From contig CAXKWD010000006.1 of assembly GCA_964059195.1 (NCBI GenBank), positions 176,512,825-176,576,824 of the forward strand: 64,000 nucleotides of DNA, written 5' to 3'. This document shows, one piece after another, positions 1 to 12,800 of this stretch. How positions within the stretch are numbered: position 1 is the stretch's first letter; every line of letters begins with the position of its first letter. This DNA is from Ectobius pallidus (Eukaryota > Arthropoda > Insecta > Blattodea > Ectobiidae). A model generated the notes under the pieces. It worked only from the letters and a program-made list of their open reading frames with translations, ran no database searches and had not been told where the DNA came from. Both the position numbers and the translations under genes were made by a program.

Positions 1-390
1 GGGTTTACAAAATTCAAGCGATCGAGGTTCTTTTATTTCCAAGGTATGACAAAAATAGGCAAAGCCAACTGCAACTGATTTAACAAATGAAATATATTAC
101 AGGAAACGTATGCTTGGATAGCGAAAAAGTATGTTTTCTGACAGTTTTTTTACTTATAACTCGTGAACGAAAGTGAAAATAAAAATTCCAGCTTCGAGGT
201 GCATTCGCCCACCCTTTAGTCCATCTACGTTTAAAGTTTCAAATCTCTGCGTTCAGTAGATTTCGCTGGGCATCACGGACAGACAGACAGACAGACAGAC
301 AAACACATCAGTTGGCCTCTCAACACTCGACGCGGCGCTACCCGGACAGCCTTGACTGTGAGACAAACACTTCCTTTTATTATTATGGAT
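1..390. repeat. Interspersed repeat with (GACA)n tail
   Basis: Contains CTCGTGAACGAAAGTG, AAGTTTCAAATCTCTGCG and then a GACA tandem run at about 279-302. The pattern (short AT-rich body, CGGACAGACAGACAG near the end) recurs at 13480-13960, 22690-22870 and 60213-60830. Class unknown; it starts outside the window. Confidence 0.5.
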
Positions 391-607
391 TTGCATTATT
401 GCATATTGCAAATTTCACGGACCTTTAGTAGTACAGTATGTAGTCCTTAAAATATGTTGAAGGTTACCTGAATCTTGTTTTGGTGTGTGTGTGTGTTTAA
501 GTCAGTGGTATTACTAGTTGTGACAGTTTCACTAGAAAAATCTTTTTTCTAAACAAATTTTAATTGGTAACCATTTCTGTTCTACATGTATTACTTTTTC
601 CTTTCAG

Positions 608-879
608 TCCGCATGATTCAAGACCCTGCTCACCTGTGCAGTCGGATACTGAATTTGAAATGAAGCGTCAGTCGAAAGCGGTGAGCGCAGCAGAAGACGG
701 AGGCTGTGGCAAATCTGTTCTACAAGGACAGTCTTGGCGTTGGGGTGAATTGCCTTCTCCACCTCCACGCACCTTGTTGACGTCTCAGAATTCCAGGACA
801 TCGCTAAGCAAGATGGATGCTCCAGATCCAGAACCGGTGTCATCTAGTGACGAGGAAGGAAACAAGAAACAGCAAGAAG
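608..879 (+). CDS. Lpin: Lipin exon A (first exon in window)
   Basis: The acceptor is TTTCCTTTCAG and the donor is AAG|GTCAGT. The first base completes a codon from an upstream exon outside the window, and the exon leaves one base of the next codon. It encodes the lipin-typical [10 protein letters not shown] and, further on, WRWGELP, which belong to the conserved stretch after the N-LIP region. An ATG at 564 lies in the intron and is not a start. The tail is acidic and serine-rich ([13 protein letters not shown]), probably a disordered, phosphorylatable linker. Confidence 0.92.
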
Positions 880-3800
880 GTCAGTTGCTTTGTCTTCTTG
901 TATGTTAGGTATTGTAAAGTTCATAGATTAAAAGCTTAATCAGTTGAGATAATTGGATGCTGTTTTGTATGTAATTTCATGGTTAAAGAAGAGTGTTTCA
1001 AAATATCTTGCCAGATTTATATCAATATATGTGCATGTTCTTCTCTAAATTTTCATTGATCAATATTGTACCTCCATGCTTAATGGTGTTTTATTTTCTC
1101 ACTTACTGGTGATTTAGATCGTGACAAAAATAAAAATGAAGATAACACAACGATGTCTAGAAGTGTTTTGCAATGATTGTCTGTGTGCAGATGTTGTGCA
1201 TACAGGGTTCATTGCATTAACTTTTTTTTTTGCACTTCGTTAGACTTGTATCATCACCCCTAGAATTTTGTTTTTATTATTGGCACATTATAATTGTAGA
1301 CCATGTTTACTTGTGTAATTCACTCACTTTCTGATGATAATTTTGTAATCTCAAATAGGATGCATGATTTGTGAGAGTAAACCATTACATTGAAATCAAC
1401 ATGTGATAACTTACAGTACTCCATTACTGGTCTTCCTCAGAAATATAGTCTTGTTTAGATTCAATCACTTTTAATTTGAAACTTGCAATATGACTTGAAT
1501 ATTTGTTGGACATTACGGTAACTTCACTCACTTTATATACCATATATTTCTGCAGATAATACAACAGTTGAATCATAAACAAAGGCCTTCAAAATCTGGG
1601 GTCGTCTTATAGGACAGATACAAAAAAATTAGTTTGAAATTTATATAAATTAAAACCATTATAAAATTATATATTTTGATGTCAAGATTAGGTATATTAC
1701 CTTGATATATTTAGATGTTACCTACCATTTTCAGGCAAATGTCAGGTGTGAAATAATGCTATTTTCGTAAATAAAACCACAAACGCCATAATCTGCGAAA
1801 TAAAACCTATTTTAATTTTTTTTTTCATTTTCCCTATATATATATTGGTACGTGTACCACATGGCTCATGCACAATGCGCGTATCATTCTGTTCCATGTG
1901 GTGCGACTGTGCTCAGTGATGCCATTTTGAAAAAAAAAAAGATTGAGGAAGCTTTGTTCCGTTATGGATAGCCAAGAGTCTTTTTAACTAACTCTAGTTA
2001 TTTTGCCTTAACTTCTACTACCCACCCTATGGATTATAATAGTGCGATGGTTGGCAACATCTTTGTGATCAACCAGAAAACTGAAACAAAAACAAAACTT
2101 TTTGAAATTGTTTCGTAAACATAAATTCATACGCCGTTGATAGTTTGGGGGTTGTCATATAGGATTATAAAACTATAAAACAAAAATTTATACCTCGTCT
2201 TATCTGTGGAAATGTGCGGTAATTGAAACTGGAGCTGCACACAAACTGTTATCCCACTCCCGCAGGTAGAAGAGCTTGGAAATCTACCGTTATGCAGTTG
2301 CTACTCGTATTGTCACAGTTCTTGTGGAAGCAAGGCTTCTGATTGACAACATAATGGTAATGACTAGTTCGTGGAAGATTAGCAAATGTTCGAAATATTC
2401 CAGAATCTAAGCAACTTAAAAATTTTACATTATAATTTCCAGTGCGTGATTTACGCTTTGGCCTGAATTATGATCATTAGAGTATCTTTAATTTTCGTAA
2501 AAAATGTTCATTGAATTCTTGATTCTGTTAATCCCATAACTACATAAAATTTAAATTAATATATTACGTGAGGTGTTGGGAATATATAATGTTGAGTAGG
2601 AGGATTGATTATTGTTGAAAGAAATACAGGCCACTCTCATTAAAGTTTAGTGTAGTTTTACTTGACAACAACAGAGATGCTAGCAATCACATTTCGTATT
2701 CAAAATTCATATAAAACTTAAATTAACTTTTAATTAATTCTATTTTTTGGGTTTATTGGACGGTTGAGGTACTTTAACATTAATTTCACCTTCCAAGTTT
2801 ATCATAATCTCTAGCATTTCATTTGTTTCGTTGTTATGAATTGTTTATTGAATTATTCATGTATGAGGCTTTAGATTGAGATGTCAAATCATCATTCTGT
2901 TCAACTTTAAAATATAACATTTCAATCAATTATGTACCTAAAATAGATACAAGATAATATGTATAACACCGTCATGACTAAGGTGAGATATTAAAAGACA
3001 CTAAAAAATTCTTCAGTGGAATATATAGGATGAAAACTGTTCTGACTGTAAGGAAGGAATGTGACGTGTATTCAGAGGAGTTTATTTGCTTTATGGAGAT
3101 GTGAATTTGAATTACCACGTGTGGGCTAACTATGGATTTGATAACAAAAAGCGTTATGTGAATTAGTTGAGCAAGAGTGAAAAAAATGTTTTTATACCTC
3201 ACTCATGTGTATTTACCCATTGACAACAGAAACACTATATATGGCATTTATTTTGGTCGAGACTCTTGAGTATGAGAAACTCTTGTCTGTATGAAGAACA
3301 ACGCTTAACTAATAATCTCTGCCTGTAACGTTTTCTTTGTGCATGTGTTTGTGCTCGTTGGTGGCCTTGCATTGTGTGTGGACGCTTATGTTGGCTGAAC
3401 TTCTAGAATTAATAGCTTAAGGGAGGGATTATTTTCTGGAGAGGTGGCATGTTTCTCTTGCAGCTGCTGCAGCCGCCGCAGAGGCAGAAGCGCAACGGTC
3501 GATGCTCAGCGGGATGTTCAGCTTTATGAAGAAGACTAAGCGTCTAAGACACAATCCAGAAGCAGAGGGTATCTACTTGTCGGACTTGAACGCAGACGAG
3601 TTGGATCCCGAAGTTGCAGCTCTCTACTTTCCCACCTCGTATCGCCAGGGTGGGCATACGACCTCCATGGTTCCAGGTAGCTCTTTGCATCTTGCTAAAC
3701 CTAAATCCTAGTTCGCATTAACACACTGACTGCCAGACCCAGTAGTGTGTGAGGCTTTCCCGGTGTTGATGTGTAGGGTTTCCAACCAGGAGAGTCGCAG

Positions 3801-6800
3801 CTTGTGGGAGAAGTGAGCTAATTAAAGTAAACACAGGACAACTCTGAACCTGAGGCAGAACAGGCAGAATCACGTGACAAGTGACGAGCGAATGAGGTTG
3901 TTGCAGTGTTGTACAGTTAATGGACCACGCTGACTCGCTAAAGAATGTACTTCGCTTATTCCTTTGTGCGCTCAAAATCTATTACTTATAGGTCTTTTCT
4001 GAAATCACCATTGGAAAGCTGTATTTATTTGGAAGCCGACTGTCGAAATCCCATATCTGTATGACGCTCCGTTGAGGAGCTTACTTAAAATTAATGAAAT
4101 ACCTTAAAACAATGCTTGCTTGTTCCTACTAGTGAGTAGGCATGCATCTCCCTTCTCTATCTGTTAGAGAGAGACAGCTGCACGCTGCTGAGTCGTCAGC
4201 GTCTCACATTGTGTAACGTTCTATTGGCTTATTATATGTTCAGAGTTGATTTGTGTTTAGTATAGATGGAAGCTGAACAAGTCTTCACGACCAGTGCCCT
4301 ATTTGGGCAGTACAATTGGCTTGATTCATAAATGTGAGGCTTTTCCTTAAAGTAAATTTCCCTGAGGCTGTTTACAAAAACAAAACACAATTTAAAGGAA
4401 ATATTTATTGCAACAGACACAGTGAGAGTTCAGTTATTTTTCAACATATTTGCCTCTGGAATTGAAACATTTGTCTTACTGTGGCACCAACTTTTAATAC
4501 CTGTGTCGTAGAAGTGTGCCGCCTGGGATTTGAACCACTGCGTGACAACTACTTTCTTGACATTTGTTGGAGATAGATATGAAATTAAATTATTTTATGG
4601 GCTATTTTCACTGTTGAATTTATATCATAGCCCGTGTGTTAGGGCTTTGGCAGTCAGTGTGTTAACGTAAGTCATATGCGTGAAATGAAGAAAAAATAAG
4701 ATCTGTAAGAGATGATCAAAAGCATTTATACACACTACATAACTATATGTAGCTGCTTCGTTTACCATTGGCCGTTAGTGATGGTTTCCGTGTCCAGAGC
4801 TGTTGCTTCTTAATCATATAGCTCCTCGGTTTGAATCACGGGGAAAACCACAAGACCAGGCAGGGGTCATGTATACACATAGCGGGCCAAAGAAACCTTA
4901 CTTACTTACTCGATGGCAATAGACAATTCCTAAGCAAGCTAAATGAATGTTATCTAAGGTTCATTGCCATGCTTACCTCAGCCTGCCATTCAACCCTATT
5001 CTGTGCTAACTCCATCCAACCATCCCTCGTAAATCCTACTTCCCTTAAATCTACTCTAATATTGTCCTTCCACCTACGTCTAGGTCTTCCGAGTGGTCTT
5101 TTACCTTCGGGTCTCCCCATAAAAAAATTTCAGATATGTCTTTCCTCTTACAGACATGTCTTTGAATATTTTACTTTTTTTGGCCCACTAAATGTGTCTA
5201 CAGTTATATACCTAGGTGTGTATGTTAAAATCATGATACTCTTGGTTATCTCTTACAAGAACGTGTGTGTTTATGTAGAGGAACTTCACAGCAGCTTGAG
5301 TCATGAGTGACCCGAGTCCTATTGCTTGCTGTTCATACTCATTCTTGCTAGCATTAGCAACGATTTTAGAAATGCATTCAACTTATTCGTTATTTACTTC
5401 ACATATTTTGGGATGTCAAAGTTTGTGAGTTGAGTCATCTTGTCCCAGCCTGAAAGTTCTTTGTGATTTTTATGCATAAGAAGAAGAACCAATTGAGGAA
5501 CTTTGACATCCATAGGAGGTGCCAAGGCTGTTGAAAATGGTAGCGATGGCGTTACTTGGAGCTTGCTTTGAGTTACTGTTGTGCGTGTGTGTCGGTTTCC
5601 CATAAAACATTATTTTTTAGTACGAGGGCTATTTTTTTTTTTTCAACCTCCAACGAGGCATAAAATGAAAACCACAGTGAAAATCAAAACTGTTTTATTT
5701 GGGACTTTAGGTACACCTTCTAGCTACTTCTCTACATAGTCGTAGCGTGGTACAAACTTTCCAATACCCTCTTCATAGATGCTTGCCACCAGTGTATTGA
5801 CAAGGGTCTTCATGGCATTTGAAGTGTTTTGAAGTTCTTTGTTGGTGTAGAAGATAGATCTTGGGTTTGTTCAGGAAATTTGTGTGTATCCATTGTTTGG
5901 ATTGTTGTTTTGATTCTGGATTGTTGTAACAAATCCACGTTTCATCCCCTATCACGATGGATTTCAAAAACTCGTTCCTGTGCCGAGTGTCATTAATTTT
6001 GTTGGGCAATTGAAGAAAGATTTTGGAGGTCAGTACTTCCACACCAACGAAGAACTTCAAAACACTTCAAAATGCCGTGAAGACCCTTCTCAATACGCTG
6101 GCGGCAAGCTTCTATGAAGAGGGTACTGGAAAGTTGGTCCCACGCTAAAATAAATTTCTCAGTCGGAGTGAGACTATGTAGAGAAGTAGCTAGAAGGTGT
6201 ACCAAAATGTTCCAAATAAAACAGTTTTGATTTTCGCTGTTGTTTTCATTTTATGTCCCATCGGAGGTTGAAAAAAAATAGCCCTCGTAAATAGATTGAA
6301 GCTTTGTGGTAAGAGAAGAAACTTTGTTTTGATATAAATCTCAGCTCTGACTCATGCTGTTATGAAGCATCAAGACATATTCATACAACACGGACAGAAG
6401 GGAGCTATTACTGCACAAACTTTTTAAATATTTTTTTTTTCCTTGTGTTCCTGTGATTTCTTGACTAAATTATGTTTTAATTTTATTTTCTAACATCTTG
6501 TTGTACAAGGTAAGCTTGTAATTTGCACCTCTCCATTTTCCTTTGCTTATTTCTGAATTTACTAAAACATTTCTTTGTAGCTTCTGGTGTTGGGTAATTT
6601 TAAGTGCATTGTTTTTTCCGTGAAGTAGACTTACTTTTGTGAGGTGGTGGGATGTAACATAATGTGTATCAGTATGTGATCGCAATCTTCCAAGCCTCAT
6701 CTACAGTCGTTACTTCTCGTTCCTGCTGACCACTGAACTTGTCTTTACTGTTGCTAACTTCCACTTTGAATAAGCTTATTACCAGGCGTGTCCATAAAGT

Positions 6801-9800
6801 AAGTTTCCTTGGGGCTGTTTACAGAAACAAAACACAATTCCAAGGAAATATTTATTGTAACAGACACAGCCATTGTTCAGCTATTTTTCAACACATTTGC
6901 CACCAGAATTGAAACATTTGTCTTACCATGGCACCAACTTTTGAATACCTGTCTAGGATTTGAACCACGTATGACAACCACCTTCGCCTCTCTGTCATTC
7001 TCTGTCATTTCTTTAGGTGTAGAAAAAGATGGAAATCACTGGGAGCGAAGTCCGGACTGTAGGGTGAATGTTTAAACACTTCCTAGCAAGTCTCCAAATA
7101 TTCAGAAGTTTGGCTGGGAGGTGTTTAAACATTCACCCTAAAGCCCGGACCTCTCTCCCAGTGATTTCCATGTTTTCCTACACCTCAATAAATGACAGGG
7201 AATGACAGAGAGGTGGAGATGTTTGTCACATAGTGGTTCAAATCCCGGACTTGTAAAACACAGGTATTCAAAAGCTGATTCCAATGTATGACAAATGTTT
7301 CAATTCTCGTGGCAGTTAATAATAACTGAATACTTGCTGTATCTGTTGGAATATATGTGTGTCCACGAAATTGTGTTTTATTTCTGTAAATGGCCCCAGG
7401 GAGACTTACTTTATGGACACGCCTCCTAGTTAACCTAATTCAGGTAAGTTAAAATCAGAACATACTGATTCGCACCGAGTCAAAATAGTGTTTTTAATGA
7501 ATGTACTTTTAAATTTTTACAAGTAATATTCTGTTCACCGGCAGCATGTGACGTAGTCACTGCATATTGATACCATATGTTTTCAGTAACAAGCTAACAT
7601 TTTATCAGATAAATCACATTTTCACAAATAGTCCTTTTTCCATTGTCTATAGATAATTGAAACAATAAAAAGAACACATTTACAATGGATCTTAACACTT
7701 TGAAAGTTTGACACAACGTTCCAAGCCTCCTGTGGGTCTTCTTCAGGTGAATAAACACTGATCTTATTCACCTGAAGAAGACCCACAGGAGGGTTGAAAC
7801 GTTGAGATCCATTGTAAATGTGTTCTTTTTATTGTTTCAGTTATAGATAAAATCACATTCTTGTGTTCCTAGCAAGCGTTTTACATAAATACCATGATTG
7901 GTCGATATCTGAGGCTTTACTAAACATTGTTGCTCATTACCAAATATTCGTTGTCAGAAACTACAGCAGACCCAGGTAGGTGTGGGTGCTGTCGTACCTG
8001 GCAAGGGTTTATAGATTCCGCTCTTAAAGTCGTGAAGCATGTTTGTGCTTAGCATGACATTCACAGATATTTTGTTTATTCGGAATGTGAATTAGATTGT
8101 ATCTGTTATCTTGTATACGGTGAGGGAATGCATTGGTACTAACCTTTACACTCGTGTATTCTTCATTGTGCACCGACATTGGTTACATCATATATTTCAT
8201 ATTCCATTACTACCATAGAACTCCAAATATTTGGATTAATTGAGACCAGAATCAATACAGATAATCAGATATCTAGATAACTGGATAAATCATGAAAAAA
8301 GGTAATTTCTTTCAAACTAATTACAGAAAAAGCAGACCGACTAAAATATCTAAGTTGCCGATATGAGCCACTGTGCATTTACAGGATAGCAGGGAATGTA
8401 TTGAAATTTGTTCTACAGCCGATAAATTGCTTGAATTGAGAAATAATTTCACATCATTAGCATTGCTTATGAAAACAAATGTTTCCGTTACATCTCTTAC
8501 ATTTATTTACATATCACAAGGCTCTGAAATCAGCTACAAGAGTTGGTCTGTTTTTTTTTCGCCCTATGTGTACATGGATGTACGACTAGAAGCATGAATG
8601 ATTTACATATACCAGCTAATTCATTAAAACTCTTTCAGAAGGGTGCTTATTATTCTGCAATACGGATTTGCAATAAGGTTGCAAGAAACATTAAATTATT
8701 GTGTATTAAAATCTTTCAAAAGATCTCTCAAGGAATTTTTAGTAACTCACACCTTCTACAATATGAATGAGTATTTCCAGCTTGAATAAGTTTGGCAGCT
8801 TACAGTTTTGTATATTGTTGTTATAACATGCATGTTTATTCTGATCTGAAGTGTTTTATATCCTTGAGTTTTGCTCAACACAGGATCTACAGAATGAGAT
8901 ATTGAAATCTACATATGTCTTTAAAAGAAACTAGATTGTACAGCTCTGTACTTACATAAAGTGTCACATCTTGAACATATCGGTGAGATTCAGTTGTTTT
9001 GGCGACAAACTGTTGATTTTGTCAGCTAAAAGTCTTGCTTTTTGCAAATAATTGACCCTGGAAGAGGGTTTCCCAATGCTCGGTGCAAAAACCTCTTGAA
9101 TACGACCTCAAAACAATTCAAATAATCGGTGATCCAAATAGTTGGAGTTTTACTGTAGTTTAGTATATTTTATCACATCAATAGTAGTATAGTTCACTCG
9201 TTTTCCTCATCCCCAGTTGATGAGTCAAAGTCAGCATTTCCTTTTGAGGTCTGCTGGGTTATATTATTGTTTATTGAGGGTGAACAGTAGTTTGCAGTCT
9301 CAAATCCAAGCAGGTGGCAGACTTTGGTGCCAAGTCAATCTAATAACAATAGTTGGCGTTGGCGTTTCTTTGATTCTCATTTCCTACTGAGACATGACAA
9401 CACTTCAACACATGACCATTGACGAATTTTTCCACCTTGCATTAAAGAAACAAAACATGAAAGCCAGCTGGGGACGAGGAAAACGAGGCGGGTTGGAGAG
9501 TGCTCTGTAACAGAAGCAAGAGAAAGTTTAGTCGCTAATAGATACAAAGAGTCTGTCATCATTTCCTGCTACTGTATTACCTGAACTTCGATGATCTATC
9601 TTTATTGACCCCATATTATATTTTGTGTCTTCCGATAACAATATGAATATTGACAGCTATTGTTAACAGAAGACAGCTGGTAAGAAATTTCAGTGTTCCA
9701 CTTGCTATTAAGGCTAGTTTACACGATGATGACACTAGGTTTCGTATCTACTTTCATGAAAGTGAGTTCGTGAAACTAATTACACCTATTTTACACTTAT

Positions 9801-12800
9801 TTTCTTCAAAACTAATTCCAGGGTAACTGCGCGTTTCATTTTTTTCTGAAATTCAAGTTGCTGAAAACCAATTTGTACGTTTGAAACGCATGTGGGTCCA
9901 GGCATTTCACAGTTTTCTCACTTCCCCACTTCATTTTACAAAATGTGAACAAGCTAAATAAACACATAACCTCAAAATTACTATTATAGTTTCGTGAAAG
10001 TTGGAACCACCCGAAACTGCATAGTATCGTAACTCATTGTCGCCAGTACATCTCGCACTTGCTCATTCAAGCAAAAAACAGTTGTGAAACCTAATTCCAT
10101 CGTGTAAACTAGCCTTTAGTGTTGTGAGACATATTGTATATTAAATATAAAATAACAAAGAGTTACATGAGGGATTTATGGCACAAGGAAAATAGATTTA
10201 TCCTTTAAAAATTAATAATTTTTTTTTTCATCTATTTGTTTTCAGTTACTGTATTATATTTAACAATTTCTTAGGCTTATTTCTATACATGAGTAATATT
10301 TACATTGGGATTTATTTTATTTTAAGCCCGCATAGGCCTACATATTGGAGCGATGATACTAGCTAATCATAAAGTGCAAGAAAGAATCTAGTGCTCAGAT
10401 TATCTTATTTAATTTAACAAGATTGTTCATATTGCTTAACAACTTGAATATTGATACTCTCCACTATTCATAGTAGCATATGTGAGGTGCCAGCTTATCA
10501 CAAGATATTAGACAGTTAAATATACAGTCTCAAAATAGAAGGAAATAGCAGAAAAGAGATGGCACAAAATTTAACAAAAATGTTACAGAAAATTAAAAAA
10601 TATTTACAAACAAATGCAGTAACTTGAACGTGAACAAACAATATGAACACCCCGATATGTAACTCCCTGTGTTACAAGCCTATATTGAAACACAGTATTT
10701 ATATAATTGATTGCTTTGACATGGAATACATGTATATTTAGAAATAGTGTATGAAATGGTTAACAACATACGCTAATAGTTAACTTAGTTGCTGATACAG
10801 TATCTGATATACATTTCTTACTATAGAACTTAACTACTGGTACAATCTATGCACACTTTCTAAGCCACTCACAGATGTTTTAGTAAACCGTAAATCATAT
10901 AAATACTTTATATCATTTTTATCTTTGGAAATATTGTATTTATATATTTGTTAAAACTAGACTTGAACCAAATAGTGTTAGTCATATCATGTTAAATTGT
11001 TAGCCATCTCATTACTCAATACTTTTGTACATATATTATTGTAATATTTAGATATGTTAAGTGATTGTTAATAACTATAACCTTAATATACCTTCGGGTA
11101 AAATAAGGTCAAAAACTGAGTCAAAACAAAATTGGGTGTCAGCAATTTGTATATTAGTTCAGCAGTGAATCTGTTTTGTTTATTGTGGAATTGTTATTAA
11201 TATTGAGACCATATAATTGATATGCTTGCATTTCAATATGTGAGAAGAGCGAGGAAAATGGGTTATTTCATTCATATCGCTCTTATCTTTCATAAACACT
11301 AGTATCTTAATTAATTAATGCTGCGGTACTTCTACTGTATCGTTTATCATCGCTCCAACATGTACATGGGTTATCTCTCTGCAGAGATTTGTATTGGGAA
11401 GAGTTGAACCCTTGTTTTCAGCTTGGTATCCATTAGCCCCAAGAATTTATCCAGTTGCATTCCAGATATCTTTGCTTTAAAGAAGACATATTAACAACTG
11501 GTAGCAAGATTTTACATTAATTAAGTGGAGGGAAAGGAAATAGACATTAAATCCATGTCTGGGATATTAATACAAGTATGATATGATATGATTTATTTAT
11601 TCTAAGACACTTTACACTGGCCCTTAAATTATACACTTTCGAAAAGGAGCCGTACCTACCTTCCGGTTTCTGGCAGGTCCTTTTCCAGATAATACATGCA
11701 TACATAATTAACACACGGCAGATAGTTCAACGTCATCAATCACATTAGTTTTCGTACTTAAACACTACCTTTATTGAACTGCCGATCGTACATCTTCATA
11801 GGGCACAAGCTATCATGGACGCTGGAGACGTGTGATGGATGTGATACTAGACACTAAATTATTATTGATCCTAATCTTACAATAATGATTTAAACTATTC
11901 TACTTTCTCCCTATACTCCTTGGCAATTCACTCTTAATGAACCTTAATCTATTTAAATTAACACTTCATCACAAGTTACTATTTGAAAAACTCCCGGCTA
12001 AGTTCTATTGTTTGAAACTTAATAATCTGGTACGGCTTCTGGTGGTTATTAATACAAGTAAGAATCGGCTTGAAAAATTTTATGTCATAACCGGGATTTG
12101 AACACGGATCTTCGGCTTAACACGCCGATGCTCTACCATTGAGCTATCATGACAACATGCCAGTACGACATCAAATTCCTCAACTGATTCAGAAGACAAG
12201 GCAGACCCGTGGAGCCGGAGAACTGAGCCGGGAGTTTTTCAAATAGTAACTTGTGATGAAGTGTTAATTTAAATAGATTAAGGTTGTGACATAAAATTTT
12301 TCAGACTCGTGGTCTGCCTTGTCTTCTGAATCAGTTGAGGAATTTGATGTCGTACTGGCATGTTGTCATGATAGCTCAATGGTAGAGCATCGGCGCGTTA
12401 AGCCGAAGATCCGTGTTCAAATCCCGGTTATGACATAACATTTTTCAAGCCGATTCTTACTTGTATTAAGATTTTACATGTTGTTCACGAACAGTATTTC
12501 TTAATGCTTTGAGATAGTAGAGGAAGTCAGGCTACTAAAGCCAGCAGGATGACCACAAGGACGTGGAAGAAAGAGTCAATAAGTATGATCAGAAGGTACA
12601 TCCATCCGCCACCAGAGGTGAAGTTTTGTGTGTGTTTAACAATAATTTGTCGTAACGAAATTTAGTTATCTATGTGTAGTAAGGTTCCTATGCGTCTAGA
12701 CAAATATTTGGAATTGGATTGGTTACTTTTTTGGGGCATGGTATACGAAGTTGATGTACTCAAACTCCTGTTACGTTTCACAAGGTGTGATGTTCATTTT

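Larger units (their letters stand above)
7645..7850. mobile_element. Inverted-repeat (Penelope-type) element with two hammerhead-like motifs
   Basis: Two arms of about 100 bp meet near 7758 with almost no spacer. The outer parts share AATGGATCT and an AATAAAAAGAACAC stretch. Each arm carries one hammerhead-like core, annotated separately. The same family is seen at 27603-27928. Confidence 0.65.
11518..12467. mobile_element. Fold-back tRNA SINE, copy 1 (with LINE insertion)
   Basis: Flanked by a 12-bp target-site duplication AAGATTTTACAT (11506-11517, 12468-12479). It begins TAATTAAGTGGAGGG and contains two inverted tRNA-Asn-like units (12084-12152 on -, 12366-12434 on +). It is interrupted by a 468-bp LINE fragment at 11579-12046. 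Copies 2 and 3 are at 31167-31530 and 41783-42160. Read on the - strand, the element ends in the shared tail CCTTTCCCTCCACTTAATTA. Confidence 0.85.

Noticed and set aside
564..908. 114-codon ORF starting at ATG 564
   Set aside because: The region before 608 is intron with an acceptor at 605-607. Only 608-879 is coding, as an internal lipin exon.
12084..12434. Functional tRNA-Asn genes
   Set aside because: All six units sit in SINE copies, have C at position 33 and a T-stem mismatch, and occur only as inverted pairs with target duplications.
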